Assembly: GCA_017410525.1 (NCBI GenBank) | Contig: JAFQQQ010000009.1 | Coordinates: 22,444 to 86,443 of the forward strand | Source of the DNA: Bacilli bacterium | GTDB lineage: Bacteria; Bacillota_I; Bacilli_A; RF39; UBA660 | Direction of reading: 5' to 3' | Length of the DNA stretch: 64,000 nt | Part shown: positions 28,168 to 37,161 of the stretch, piece by piece | Layout: every line of letters begins with the position of its first letter | How positions within the stretch are numbered: the stretch's first letter is position 1 | Made by a program: the position numbers and the translations under genes | The notes under the pieces: model-generated | The model's input: only the letters and a program-made list of their open reading frames with translations | What the model was told of the DNA's origin: nothing | Databases searched by the model: none

Positions 28168-29053
28168 AATTTAGAATAAAATTAGTTTCAAATATTCTAT
28201 CATCACTTGCATATTCCATTACAAATTTATTACCTTTTTTACTTATTATTATCCCTATTGTTTTATCTTGATTTATACTTTTAACATTTTTATCTATATA
28301 GTTCATATATGTACTTATTTGTCCTATGTATTCTTTCTTTAACTCAGTTATTTTTAGTTCTATAACTACAAAACAATTATATTTATAATTAAATAACAAT
28401 AAATCTATATAATTATATCTATCTCCTATTTTTATTTTGTATTCATTATCGATATAACTAAATCCATCGCCTAATTCTTTCATAAAATTTTCTATATCTT
28501 CTAATATTAGATGTTTTAATACTTTCTCTGTTATCTTTTCATAATCATAATTGCTTTTTATTAGTATTGGATTTTTTATAAAATCCTGAACTTCATTTTT
28601 TTCTTTTTGGATTAATTTAGTTTTTGTTTCTATAGGTAATCTCTCATACTCTTTATTTTTTATTTTATACCTAAGTTCCCTAACTCCTAATCTTTGTTTT
28701 TTTGAAATATCTATATAATAGTTAATTTCATTTATATCATCAAACTTTAATAATTCTACATAGTGACTCCAAGTTAATTGGTGCGACACTGTCGCACCTT
28801 TTTGTTTTAAAATAAAAAATTGTCTCATCCTTTTTAAAGAACTTACTGTATAACCTTTACCTAACTTTTTAGAATACTCTTTTATTAAACTGTCGCCATA
28901 TTTAGCCCTTGTTTCACCACCTTGCGCTTCTATTATTAATTTTCCCACATTATAATAAGTTTCTAATTCATTTCTATTTTTACTATAATCCTTTACTTTC
29001 TTATATACTTCGTTATTTAATAAGTGTTCTTTTATTCCGTTATAATAATTCAT
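28166..29053 (-). CDS. DUF1016 (YhcG-type) PD-(D/E)XK nuclease family protein
   Basis: A 295-residue protein of the YhcG/DUF1016 family. The N-terminal half (NELETYYNVGKLIIEAQGG, KEYSKKLGKGYTVSSLKRMR, LTWSHYVELL) is the helical DUF1016_N region; the C-terminal half has DRYNYIDLLLFNYKYNCFVV followed by IELKI, which carries the PD-(D/E)XK-type D-(x)n-ExK catalytic pattern. Members are found in restriction and defence settings but the activity is not settled. I start at the ATG at 29053, which has AGAGGAG upstream; an earlier in-frame start would place that site inside the gene. Confidence 0.88.
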   Translation of the reverse strand: MNYYNGIKEHLLNNEVYKKVKDYSKNRNELETYYNVGKLIIEAQGGETRAKYGDSLIKEYSKKLGKGYTVSSLKRMRQFFILKQKGATVSHQLTWSHYVELLKFDDINEINYYIDISKKQRLGVRELRYKIKNKEYERLPIETKTKLIQKEKNEVQDFIKNPILIKSNYDYEKITEKVLKHLILEDIENFMKELGDGFSYIDNEYKIKIGDRYNYIDLLLFNYKYNCFVVIELKITELKKEYIGQISTYMNYIDKNVKSINQDKTIGIIISKKGNKFVMEYASDDRIFETNFILN

Positions 29054-29142
29054 ATAGTCATCTCCTCTGAAACAAGATAACACACACTTATTATTTAATC
29101 AAATGAACGTTTTTGACGAATTGTTAGCTTATTTTTACAGTA

Positions 29143-29182
29143 ATGAAAAAACTACAGGCAGAATTAACTTTCCTGTAGTTTC
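29143..29182 (-). terminator. Intrinsic terminator of polC
   Basis: AAACTACAGG and CCTGTAGTTT form a 10-bp stem with a 13-nt loop on the minus strand, followed by TTTTC, about 40 nt after the polC stop. Confidence 0.8.
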
Positions 29183-29222
29183 AACCGTTACAAATTTATA
29201 AAAACATTATATATTTTATTAT

Positions 29223-32200
29223 TTAATCAAACAAACTTAATTGATTAGATTCACTCATTCCATTAAATATTCCCATAGATTTCATTTTTTCTATAAGAGT
29301 GCCTGATACTTTAGCTCTATATTGAACTTCTTCAATACTTAAGAAAGGTCTTTTTTCTCTTTCTTCTACTATGTTTTTAGCAACTGTATCTCCAAGTCCA
29401 TCTATGCTTGAGAATGGTGGATAAATAGATTTCTCATCCCTAACTCCCCAAACAGTTGCATTACTCTTATCAAGATCTACTGGTAAAAATTTAATACCGC
29501 GAGCAGTAGCTTCTAAACAAACCTTTAAACTTTCAAGTTGTCCAAGTTCTTTGTTTGTAGCTTCATAACCTTTGTTTTGTATTTCAATTATCTTGTTCTT
29601 TATAGCGTCATAACCTTTAATCATTACTTCTACATCTACATCTGTAGCTTTACTTGTAAGCCAAGAAGCATAGAAATAAACAGGCATATGAACTTTATAC
29701 CAAGCAATTCTAAACGCACTCATAACATAAGCGGCTGCGTGTGCTTTAGGGAACATGTATTTAATTTTGCCACAAGAATCAATAAACCATTTTTCAATTC
29801 CTGCTTTTTCCATTATTTCCTTATGTCCTGCCCAAGTTTCGGGATCTTTAGATGCCCTTCCCTTACGAACAAATTCCATTATTTTAAATGCTTTTATCGG
29901 TTCTACACCTTTATACATTAAATAAACCATGATATCGTCACGACATCCTATAACTTCTTTAAATGGCACTATTTTATTCTTAATCAATTCCTGAGCATTT
30001 CCTAACCATACATCAGTCCCATGTGAAAGACCAGATATTTTAACAAGTTCTGCGAATGTCGTTGGTTTTGTTTCAGCAACCATTCCTATTGTAAATGGAG
30101 TACCAAATTCTGGTATGCCGAGCGTTCCTGTTGGACACATAATTTGTTCATTAGTGACACCAAGTGCTTTAGTAGAAGTAAATATACTCATTGTATCTTT
30201 ATCATCTAAAGGTACTGTTAAAATGTCTGTACCTGTTAGGTCTTGAATCATTCGAAGTTGTGTTGGATCTGAATGGCCTAAAATATCTAGCTTAAGTAAA
30301 TCTTGATCGATTGCATGATAATCAAAGTGAGTTGTCCTCCAAGGGCTTGTTGGATCATCTGCTGGAAATTGGAAAGGCGTGAAATCTGATACTTCCATAT
30401 AATCAGGAACAACTACTATACCCCCTGGATGTTGTCCTGTAGTTCTTTTTACACCAGTACATCCTAAAGCAAGTCTTTCTATTTCAGCAGTTCTCATAAC
30501 TATATTTTTATCTTCACAATAGCCTTTTACAAATCCAAATGCGGTTTTGTCTGCAACCGTACCTATTGTTCCTGCTCTATAAACATTATCCACACCGAAT
30601 AATACTTTTGTATATTCATGAGCAGATGCTTGGTTTAAATCTGAAAAGTTAAGGTCTATATCCGGTACTTTATCTGCATTAAATCCAAGGAAAGTAGCAA
30701 ATGGCATGTCTTGACCATCTTTGTACATTTTTTCCGCACATTTAGGACATTCCTTATCTGGTAAATCGAATCCACTAGAATATTCTGCACCTAATTCATT
30801 ACCATTTTCATCTTTAAATATACTGTGTTTACATTTTAAACATCTATAATGGGCAGCAAGAGGATTAACTTCTGTTATACCCATCATTGTAGCAACGAAA
30901 CTTGAACCTACTGATCCACGCGAACCTACTAAATATCCATCGTCATTTGAGTGTTTAACAAGCCTTTGGGAAATTAAGTATATAGGGTCAAAACCTCCAC
31001 CTATAATACCGCCTAAACTCTTTTTTAATTTTTTGTCAAGAGATTTATCATTTAATTCTCCATCTTCTTCAGTCCATTTTTCTTTTAAATATTCTTTTAG
31101 CATTTCTTTAACGCTATCAAAACCTTTAAGGATTATGTTATGAACTTCAGAATAAACCTTTGTATCTAATTCTATTCCCTCTAAATTAGGATTTTCTTTC
31201 TTTACACTGTCAAGACAACATTTATAAACAATATCACCATATAATTCAGTAGATATTCTTCCTTCTATATTGTGTGGTAAAGGATTACCATACCAATCAT
31301 TTGCTTTTTCGTATACTAAGTCTGTAACTACTCTAGGGCAGTCTAAGTAACTCTTCCCATCATCACTTTTTACCCTTGGTGAGAAAGGTATTCCTCCAGT
31401 ATCTATGATAACTTCAATTTCTTCGACCATGTCTAATACTTTATTAGTATTTTCAACTACAATTTCATAAGATAAATCATCACCTAAAAACTCAAAATCT
31501 TCTAGCATTTCCCTAGTAGTACGGAAGTGCATTGAAGGTATTTTAGTTATACTACTTTTAGCAAGTGGATGTCGTCCACCTCCTGGTACCTTTTGATTTA
31601 CAATTATTTCACGATATATTTTATCTTCTCTTGTAAAGTGGTGTACATCTCCAGTAGCAACTATTATTTTACCAGCTTCCTTAGTTGCTTCTACTACTTT
31701 TCTTATATGATTTTGTAACTCTATCTCATCTTTAAAGTCACTTGTTTGTATTAAGTGATTATAACATTCTGGAGGTTGTACTTCTACATAATCATAGAAA
31801 TTGATTATGTTAGTTAATTCTTGACCTTCTTTACTACGTGCTTGAATAAATACTTCTGATTCATAACAACCACTACCTATAAGTAATCCTTCTCTTAACT
31901 CTTCTAATTTACTTCTAAGAATTCTAGGTGTTTTATAAAGATAAACTGTATTAGCAAGTGATATTATTTTAAATAAGTTTTTTAATCCTGTTTTATTTAA
32001 AGCAATCGCATTGAAGTGGTATGTCCTACCAAATTTGTGTATTTCATCTTTAGATATTAACTTATCTAAGTCAGATATTACTTTAAAGTTTTGTGAAATT
32101 AACTTTTGTAACATTTTATGGAATACTAAAGCAGTACCCTCTGCATCGTAATCTGCTCTATGATGAGCATCTTCTTCCCAAGGGATATTATATCTTTTTA

Positions 32201-33902
32201 CTAAAGCTGATAAACCATGTCTAGCAAACCCTTGATCTAAAGTTCTAGATAATTCTAAAGTATCTATTACTGTGTTTTTAAATTCTCCTAAGTTATATTT
32301 TTTCATTGCCATTTCAATAAACGAAATATCGAATTTAGCATTATGAGCTACCATAGGAAGATCTCCAGCCCACTCTAAGAATTTTTTTGTTACTGTTTCT
32401 TCCGTCTCTTTGCCCTTAACCATTTCATCTGTTATACAAGTTAATTCTGTTATTTTTGGGGGAATTGGTCTTTTGGGATCAATTAATTCATCAAATCTAT
32501 CTATAATATTTCCATCACAAATCTTAACCGCACCAATTTCAATCATTTGATCTCCACCAGCTGCATTAAAACCGGTTGTTTCTGTATCAAATACTACATA
32601 TGTTGTACCTTTTAATTCAGCATCACTAGGTCTTACTACTATATTTACAGTATCATCTACTAAATTTAATTCTACTCCATATAATCCTTTAAACTTTTCT
32701 TTGGGATCTTCTATTTTTTTGTTATGAGATCTAATCATATCATATACAACAGGGAATGCTTGACAACCATTATGATCCGTTATAGCAACACCCCTATATC
32801 CCATATCAATACATCTACTTATAAGTTCACAAGTATGTTTACCTAAATCTAATTTAGTAACACCGTCCATTTGACTCATCATAGTATGAGCGTGCAACTC
32901 AACTCTTCTAACAGGAGCATCATCCATTAATTTAACATCCTCATGGTTACTTACATTTATATCCATTATACTAAGAACATCTTCATTAGAGTACTTATCT
33001 TCTTTTATAGAACCTCTAAACTTAAACCATTTACCTACTTTCAAAGCCTTAGATAATCTTTTTGTTTCTTCATCTCCATTGACAAATATTTTCGCATATA
33101 TACTGTCTGTTCTATCTGTAATTTTTAAAGTAAATATTCTTAAATCAGTTTTTGTTTCCCTTACTTCAAATCCAAATATTTCACTTTCTACAGTAACTAA
33201 TGGAGTTTTACCTACTATTGTATCCATTCTAACTACATCAGTATCTATAACTCTACCAAGTATTACATTTGGATCATCTACCGTTTCAATTCTTTTTGGG
33301 GTATAATTTTTTTTCCATGAAAAAGCAGGTGTCTCAACTGTATTTAGTTGTTCTTTTAATATAGAAACATCTATACTACTTCCATCTACTTTAGAGTTTT
33401 CTATTTCTCCCTGTATTTTTAAAGACTCTTCCTCATCAACTAATATTTCTAAATTTGTAGTATAACCAACTCTATTTAAATATTCTTCTATTTTTAATTT
33501 ATATTCTTCTAATTTTTTTAATTCAGCTACATTATCTACATATATAGTTGCTTTAGAATCTTGTATTTCTATTTTATTATCTACAAACATACTTAACATA
33601 GAACTCTCTTTACTATAGAAATCTATTATATTTTTTAAGTAATATATTAAAAAATCATTATTTTTATTTTGTACATTAAAAACTACATTTACATTATCTA
33701 TGCTATTAAAAGATTCTTTTAATTTACTAATAAATTCTTCATATAAAGATATATCTAAAGTACTATTTATATCAACATAAAAACAATAGTTAGTCTTTTC
33801 TTTATTAGCAACTATTCTATTTAATTTAGCCTCTTTCAAACTATCTATACACTCTTTAGATAAGTTTAATTTTTCTATTAATGTTTGAATTTTAGAGTCC
33901 AT
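29223..33902 (-). CDS. polC: DNA polymerase III alpha subunit, PolC type
   Basis: PolC is the main replicase of low-GC Gram-positives. The 1559-residue protein has, in order, an N-terminal OB region, a split PHP domain (ELHAHTMMSQMDGVTKLD, later HFTREDK), an inserted DEDD proofreading exonuclease (YVVFDTETTGFNA, APMVAHNAKFD-like segment, HHRADYDA), a zinc-finger (CLKCKHS, CPKCAEKM), the polymerase core with PDIDLNFSDLNQ, and a C-terminal end SNQLSLFD that fits a beta-clamp binding motif. It is somewhat longer than B. subtilis PolC (about 1440). The ATG at 33902 has TAGGTGGTAGT upstream; an in-frame start 27 bases earlier would lack a site. Confidence 0.97.
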   Translation of the reverse strand: MDSKIQTLIEKLNLSKECIDSLKEAKLNRIVANKEKTNYCFYVDINSTLDISLYEEFISKLKESFNSIDNVNVVFNVQNKNNDFLIYYLKNIIDFYSKESSMLSMFVDNKIEIQDSKATIYVDNVAELKKLEEYKLKIEEYLNRVGYTTNLEILVDEEESLKIQGEIENSKVDGSSIDVSILKEQLNTVETPAFSWKKNYTPKRIETVDDPNVILGRVIDTDVVRMDTIVGKTPLVTVESEIFGFEVRETKTDLRIFTLKITDRTDSIYAKIFVNGDEETKRLSKALKVGKWFKFRGSIKEDKYSNEDVLSIMDINVSNHEDVKLMDDAPVRRVELHAHTMMSQMDGVTKLDLGKHTCELISRCIDMGYRGVAITDHNGCQAFPVVYDMIRSHNKKIEDPKEKFKGLYGVELNLVDDTVNIVVRPSDAELKGTTYVVFDTETTGFNAAGGDQMIEIGAVKICDGNIIDRFDELIDPKRPIPPKITELTCITDEMVKGKETEETVTKKFLEWAGDLPMVAHNAKFDISFIEMAMKKYNLGEFKNTVIDTLELSRTLDQGFARHGLSALVKRYNIPWEEDAHHRADYDAEGTALVFHKMLQKLISQNFKVISDLDKLISKDEIHKFGRTYHFNAIALNKTGLKNLFKIISLANTVYLYKTPRILRSKLEELREGLLIGSGCYESEVFIQARSKEGQELTNIINFYDYVEVQPPECYNHLIQTSDFKDEIELQNHIRKVVEATKEAGKIIVATGDVHHFTREDKIYREIIVNQKVPGGGRHPLAKSSITKIPSMHFRTTREMLEDFEFLGDDLSYEIVVENTNKVLDMVEEIEVIIDTGGIPFSPRVKSDDGKSYLDCPRVVTDLVYEKANDWYGNPLPHNIEGRISTELYGDIVYKCCLDSVKKENPNLEGIELDTKVYSEVHNIILKGFDSVKEMLKEYLKEKWTEEDGELNDKSLDKKLKKSLGGIIGGGFDPIYLISQRLVKHSNDDGYLVGSRGSVGSSFVATMMGITEVNPLAAHYRCLKCKHSIFKDENGNELGAEYSSGFDLPDKECPKCAEKMYKDGQDMPFATFLGFNADKVPDIDLNFSDLNQASAHEYTKVLFGVDNVYRAGTIGTVADKTAFGFVKGYCEDKNIVMRTAEIERLALGCTGVKRTTGQHPGGIVVVPDYMEVSDFTPFQFPADDPTSPWRTTHFDYHAIDQDLLKLDILGHSDPTQLRMIQDLTGTDILTVPLDDKDTMSIFTSTKALGVTNEQIMCPTGTLGIPEFGTPFTIGMVAETKPTTFAELVKISGLSHGTDVWLGNAQELIKNKIVPFKEVIGCRDDIMVYLMYKGVEPIKAFKIMEFVRKGRASKDPETWAGHKEIMEKAGIEKWFIDSCGKIKYMFPKAHAAAYVMSAFRIAWYKVHMPVYFYASWLTSKATDVDVEVMIKGYDAIKNKIIEIQNKGYEATNKELGQLESLKVCLEATARGIKFLPVDLDKSNATVWGVRDEKSIYPPFSSIDGLGDTVAKNIVEEREKRPFLSIEEVQYRAKVSGTLIEKMKSMGIFNGMSESNQLSLFD

Positions 33903-33952
33903 ACTACCACCTAATATATAGTATATCAAAAATAATTTTCATTTAAAAGAAA

Positions 33953-33985
33953 AAACAAAAAAATAATCAAGTTTCCTTGATTATT
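33953..33985 (-). terminator. Intrinsic terminator after the coiled-coil gene
   Basis: AATAATCAAG-GAAA-CTTGATTATT, a 10-bp stem with a GNRA-type loop, then seven T on the minus strand, overlapping the stop codon at 33981. Confidence 0.82.
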
Positions 33986-35597
33986 TCTTAGTTATAGTTG
34001 TTTCTTCTAACTCTAATTCTTCACTAGTTTTTTTGTTTTTGAAATAATTAACCAATATATCTTTTTTATCTTTTAGTGTATTAGAGAAATTTCTTAACCA
34101 ATCTAATTCTTTATTAATAAATAAATTATTTAAACTAATAATTAAATCATCTCTATTAATGTAATCTCCTTCTTTAACATTAACTTCTTTTAAAGTTGAC
34201 ATTTCTACTTCAGTCATTACTTTATTTGCTTTTGTCTTACCAAATACTTTAAGTAAATCTAATTTAGAAACTTTCTTCTCTTTAACTAATTTTAGTGTAC
34301 TACATTTTTTAAATTTGCGTTTTAATTTTTTAATAGTTTCTTCTGATATTTTATATTCTTTTCCTGTTTCTTTTGTTATATATTTCTTATCTTTTGTTTT
34401 ATTATATAAATTATTTATAGCTTGACTAATATCATCACTATTTATATATTCACCGCATGGTAATTTAATAGATTCACCAAGCATACCATTTTCTTTATAC
34501 TCTCCATCTCCAGATTTAGAACTAATATATAAATTATCTTTTGATTTGCTTTCGCTTATCTTAACGCTATTTAAAGACATAGCTTCTTTAACTATTTCAT
34601 TATATATAGTTTTAAGTAAATTTTGCATATCATCCACAGCAATATTCCCGTTTTTTTCTTCAAAATTAGAAACAACTGGATCATCTATTTGAACTATATC
34701 TTCATCGGTTTTAGTTGAATCATCTTTTTTATTTTCATCCTCTGTAATATTACTTGCATTACCTTTTCTTCTATCATATTCTGCTTTTTCCCAATGTGTC
34801 ATAGACATCATAACAGCAGCAGTTTCTTCTTTCGTTAATTCAGTTATTTTTAAATATTCTTCTACTTTTTTTAACGCTTTTCTAATTTCATCCATTCTAT
34901 CAGCAATTCCATTGCTTTCTTCATAGATTGCTCTCCAATCAGCACCATTAATTACTTGTTGTTGATCATTATATTCATATTTAAAAGAATCTAATCTTAG
35001 CATAGCAGAATCAAAATTAATTTGTTGTTGTTTTAATTCAAAATTTAATCTTTTTTGTTCAGCCATTAATGATTTTCTTAAGTTACCCTTAATTTCAACC
35101 ATTTCTCTTAAATCTACTCTACTATAATCTAATCCTTTACCTAGATCTTCTAAATCTTGTTTGTTGGATATTTCTTCATCTGTTACGATTTTTAATTTAG
35201 AAATTTCAACCGCTAAAGATTGTTCTTGATCTTTAAAGTTACCTTCTAATTCTTTTAATTTAATGTTATATTCTCTTTCTAAATCTTTTCTTAACATAGA
35301 ACCATAACTAGCGAAAAAATTAGAATTACTATTTTGAGCATTTCCTATATATGCTTCTATATCTCTTTCCATTTTTTCCTTAAAATCATTAAGAGCAATT
35401 TCTCTTCTTACTTTTAAGTTTTCTAATTCTAATTCTAATTCTTTTCTTTTACTTATTCTTTCTACTTTCAATTCACGAATTTTATTAGCTGTTTCATTTT
35501 TTTCGTTTTCTAACTTTACAGGTATATTTTCTATCTCTGCTTTTTTATCAAAATAAGGTTTCATTATATTTTCTAATATTTCTAAATTATTTTCCAT
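33981..35597 (-). CDS. Large coiled-coil protein of unknown function
   Basis: A 538-residue soluble, highly charged protein that I do not recognise. Residues about 20-260 are Lys/Glu-rich helix with heptad-like spacing, so a long coiled coil is likely. The C-terminal third has an internal repeat: GEYINSDDISQAINNLYNKT near residue 390 and GDYINRDDLIISLNNLFINK near 480, both followed by charged helices. No signal peptide or membrane helix. It lies directly upstream of polC on the same strand, with a terminator between them. Good AGGGGATAT ribosome binding site. Confidence 0.75.
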   Translation of the reverse strand: MENNLEILENIMKPYFDKKAEIENIPVKLENEKNETANKIRELKVERISKRKELELELENLKVRREIALNDFKEKMERDIEAYIGNAQNSNSNFFASYGSMLRKDLEREYNIKLKELEGNFKDQEQSLAVEISKLKIVTDEEISNKQDLEDLGKGLDYSRVDLREMVEIKGNLRKSLMAEQKRLNFELKQQQINFDSAMLRLDSFKYEYNDQQQVINGADWRAIYEESNGIADRMDEIRKALKKVEEYLKITELTKEETAAVMMSMTHWEKAEYDRRKGNASNITEDENKKDDSTKTDEDIVQIDDPVVSNFEEKNGNIAVDDMQNLLKTIYNEIVKEAMSLNSVKISESKSKDNLYISSKSGDGEYKENGMLGESIKLPCGEYINSDDISQAINNLYNKTKDKKYITKETGKEYKISEETIKKLKRKFKKCSTLKLVKEKKVSKLDLLKVFGKTKANKVMTEVEMSTLKEVNVKEGDYINRDDLIISLNNLFINKELDWLRNFSNTLKDKKDILVNYFKNKKTSEELELEETTITKK

Positions 35598-35639
35598 TAT
35601 ATCCCCTCCAAAATCACGAGTATTCTAACACTTTTTTCA

Positions 35640-35891
35640 TTATTCGTCAAATTCGTCTTCATCATCTTTAGAAAGAGCAAATTGACTTAAAACATAATCT
35701 AATTCATTATTATCTTTAACTTCTTCCACAACTATATCTTCATCAATTATTTTTTCTGTTCCTATTACTATATCTAAAGGTTTAAAATTACTAATTAAAA
35801 AAACATAACGAATGTGGTGTAGATTCATAGCATTTATCACTATATATTCCTTATCATTACTTAATTTTACTATTTCTCCTATTTCTAACAT
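35640..35891 (-). CDS. Small acidic protein of unknown function (DUF1292-like)
   Basis: An 83-residue protein with strands MLEIGEIVKLSNDKEYIVIN and a very acidic C-terminus (SKDDEDEFDE). Size and pattern recall the DUF1292/YrzB group of small Firmicutes proteins, but the match is loose. GGAAGGTATAGT precedes the ATG. It sits between the pilin-like gene (15 nt upstream) and the coiled-coil gene (42 nt downstream) on the same strand. Confidence 0.55.
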   Translation of the reverse strand: MLEIGEIVKLSNDKEYIVINAMNLHHIRYVFLISNFKPLDIVIGTEKIIDEDIVVEEVKDNNELDYVLSQFALSKDDEDEFDE

Positions 35892-35906
35892 ACTATACCT
35901 TCCATT

Positions 35907-36272
35907 CTAACTTTCTTTATATTGACAATTTAATGATTTGTCACTTTGTACTGTGTATATCAACTTATCGTTTTCTACACTCTTGTTTGTTTTTGGATTT
36001 TTTGTTTCATATTTGACTATTCCGTATGCCATTAATTCATTTATTTCAACCTCTATTTTATTATTTGGAATAATCATATTTTTAAAATCTTCTTCATTAT
36101 TTTTTATATAAGTATCTCCTGCTAAGCATAAGTTTTCGACCATGCTATCATATTTTCTTTCTTCATCTTTTTTAGATAAATTAAGTAGACTAGGAAAACT
36201 TACCATGAATATAGCTGCAACAACTAAAACAATTGCGACTAATTCTATGAGTGTAAAACCTTTATTATTCAT
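35907..36272 (-). CDS. Type IV pilin-like / pseudopilin protein
   Basis: The 121-residue product begins MNNKGFTLIELVAIVLVVAA, the class III (prepilin) signal: a short basic leader, Gly before Phe, Glu at +5 and a long hydrophobic helix. The rest is a small soluble domain with two Cys (Cys48 and Cys117) that may pair. It resembles competence pseudopilins such as ComGC or minor pilins, but no com operon, prepilin peptidase or ATPase is next to it. AGGTGATT precedes the ATG; a promoter lies at 36294-36322. Confidence 0.85.
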   Translation of the reverse strand: MNNKGFTLIELVAIVLVVAAIFMVSFPSLLNLSKKDEERKYDSMVENLCLAGDTYIKNNEEDFKNMIIPNNKIEVEINELMAYGIVKYETKNPKTNKSVENDKLIYTVQSDKSLNCQYKES

Positions 36273-36293
36273 ACATAATCACCTATCATATAA

Positions 36294-36322
36294 AGTTTAT
36301 CATAATTTACAGTTTTATTCAA
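36294..36322 (-). promoter_or_regulatory. Promoter of the pilin-like gene
   Basis: Minus-strand TTGAAT (36322-36317), 17-nt spacer, TAAACT (36299-36294), about 20 nt before the start codon. Confidence 0.6.
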
Positions 36323-36340
36323 TAATATAATTTATATAAA

Positions 36341-36366
36341 TAAAAAAAAGCTTAAAAATTTAAGCT
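36341..36366 (-). terminator. Intrinsic terminator of efp
   Basis: AGCTTAAA-TT-TTTAAGCT followed by TTTTTTTT on the minus strand; the stem overlaps the efp stop. Confidence 0.8.
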
Positions 36367-36917
36367 CTTGAAGCGTATTTACCGTCTGCAGTATATACAG
36401 ATATAACTTCATCATTTTCAATAAATAAAGGAACTCTAACAACTAATCCAGTTTCTAATTCTGCATCTTTAGTTGCATTGTTAGTAGTATTTCCTTTAAC
36501 AGCAGGTTCTGTTTTGACAACTTTTAAATCTACTTGTGCTGGTAAAATTATACCTAATAATTCTCCTTCATAGAAAGAAATTAAAACATCTAATCCTTCT
36601 TTTAAATAATTAACATTATCACCTAATTGTTCTTTAGTTAAATCTATTTGTTCATATGTTTCCATATTCATGAAATTATAAGAATCTCCATTTGCATATA
36701 AAAATTGCATTCCTACTTTTTCAACGATAGCTTTTTCTAATTTAACGCCTGAGTTAAATCTTTTTTCAACTATAGAACCTGTACGAAGATTTTTTAATTT
36801 AACTTGAACGAATGCTGCTCCTTTACCTGGTTTAACATGAGAAAATTCAAGTACTGTATATATATTATCTTCAAAAAGGATTGTCATACCATTTTTAATA
36901 TCATTAACGTTAAACAT
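36360..36917 (-). CDS. efp: Elongation factor P
   Basis: EF-P rescues ribosomes stalled at polyproline. The 185-residue protein has three beta-barrel domains: IKNGMTILFEDNIYTVLEFS with the conserved loop VKPGKGAAFV (Lys at the tip of the loop, where modification occurs in many bacteria), then GVKLEKAIVEKVGMQFLY, and the C-terminal ELETGLVVRVPLFIENDEVI. GGAGGAGG precedes the ATG. It follows rpmG on the same strand with a 33-nt gap. Confidence 0.97.
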   Translation of the reverse strand: MFNVNDIKNGMTILFEDNIYTVLEFSHVKPGKGAAFVQVKLKNLRTGSIVEKRFNSGVKLEKAIVEKVGMQFLYANGDSYNFMNMETYEQIDLTKEQLGDNVNYLKEGLDVLISFYEGELLGIILPAQVDLKVVKTEPAVKGNTTNNATKDAELETGLVVRVPLFIENDEVISVYTADGKYASRA

Positions 36918-36950
36918 TATATTCCTCCTCCCCTTACTAAAGTCTTAATA

Positions 36951-37118
36951 CTATTTAGATTCTTTATGAAGAGTATTCTTTTTACATTTTGGACAGAATT
37001 TATTTAATTCTAAACGATCTGTAGTATTCTTTTTATTTTTTTCTGTACGATAGTTTTCTTCTTTACATTCAGTGCATTTTAGAGTTATTCTTTGTCTAGC
37101 TTCTCCTTTTTTTGCCAT
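36951..37118 (-). CDS. rpmG: 50S ribosomal protein L33
   Basis: A 55-residue gene. Translation from the ATG at 37118 gives [20 protein letters not shown], then [20 protein letters not shown] and [14 protein letters not shown], ending in TAG. This is a zinc-ribbon L33 with CxxC pairs (Cys15/18 and Cys42/45), the zinc-binding (C+) form used when zinc is plentiful. GGAGGAGAAACT precedes the ATG. It lies between the PBP gene and efp. Confidence 0.95.
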   Translation of the reverse strand: MAKKGEARQRITLKCTECKEENYRTEKNKKNTTDRLELNKFCPKCKKNTLHKESK

Positions 37119-37161
37119 AGTTTCTCCTCCTTTTTTTAATGTTCCAATATATTATAGCAAA

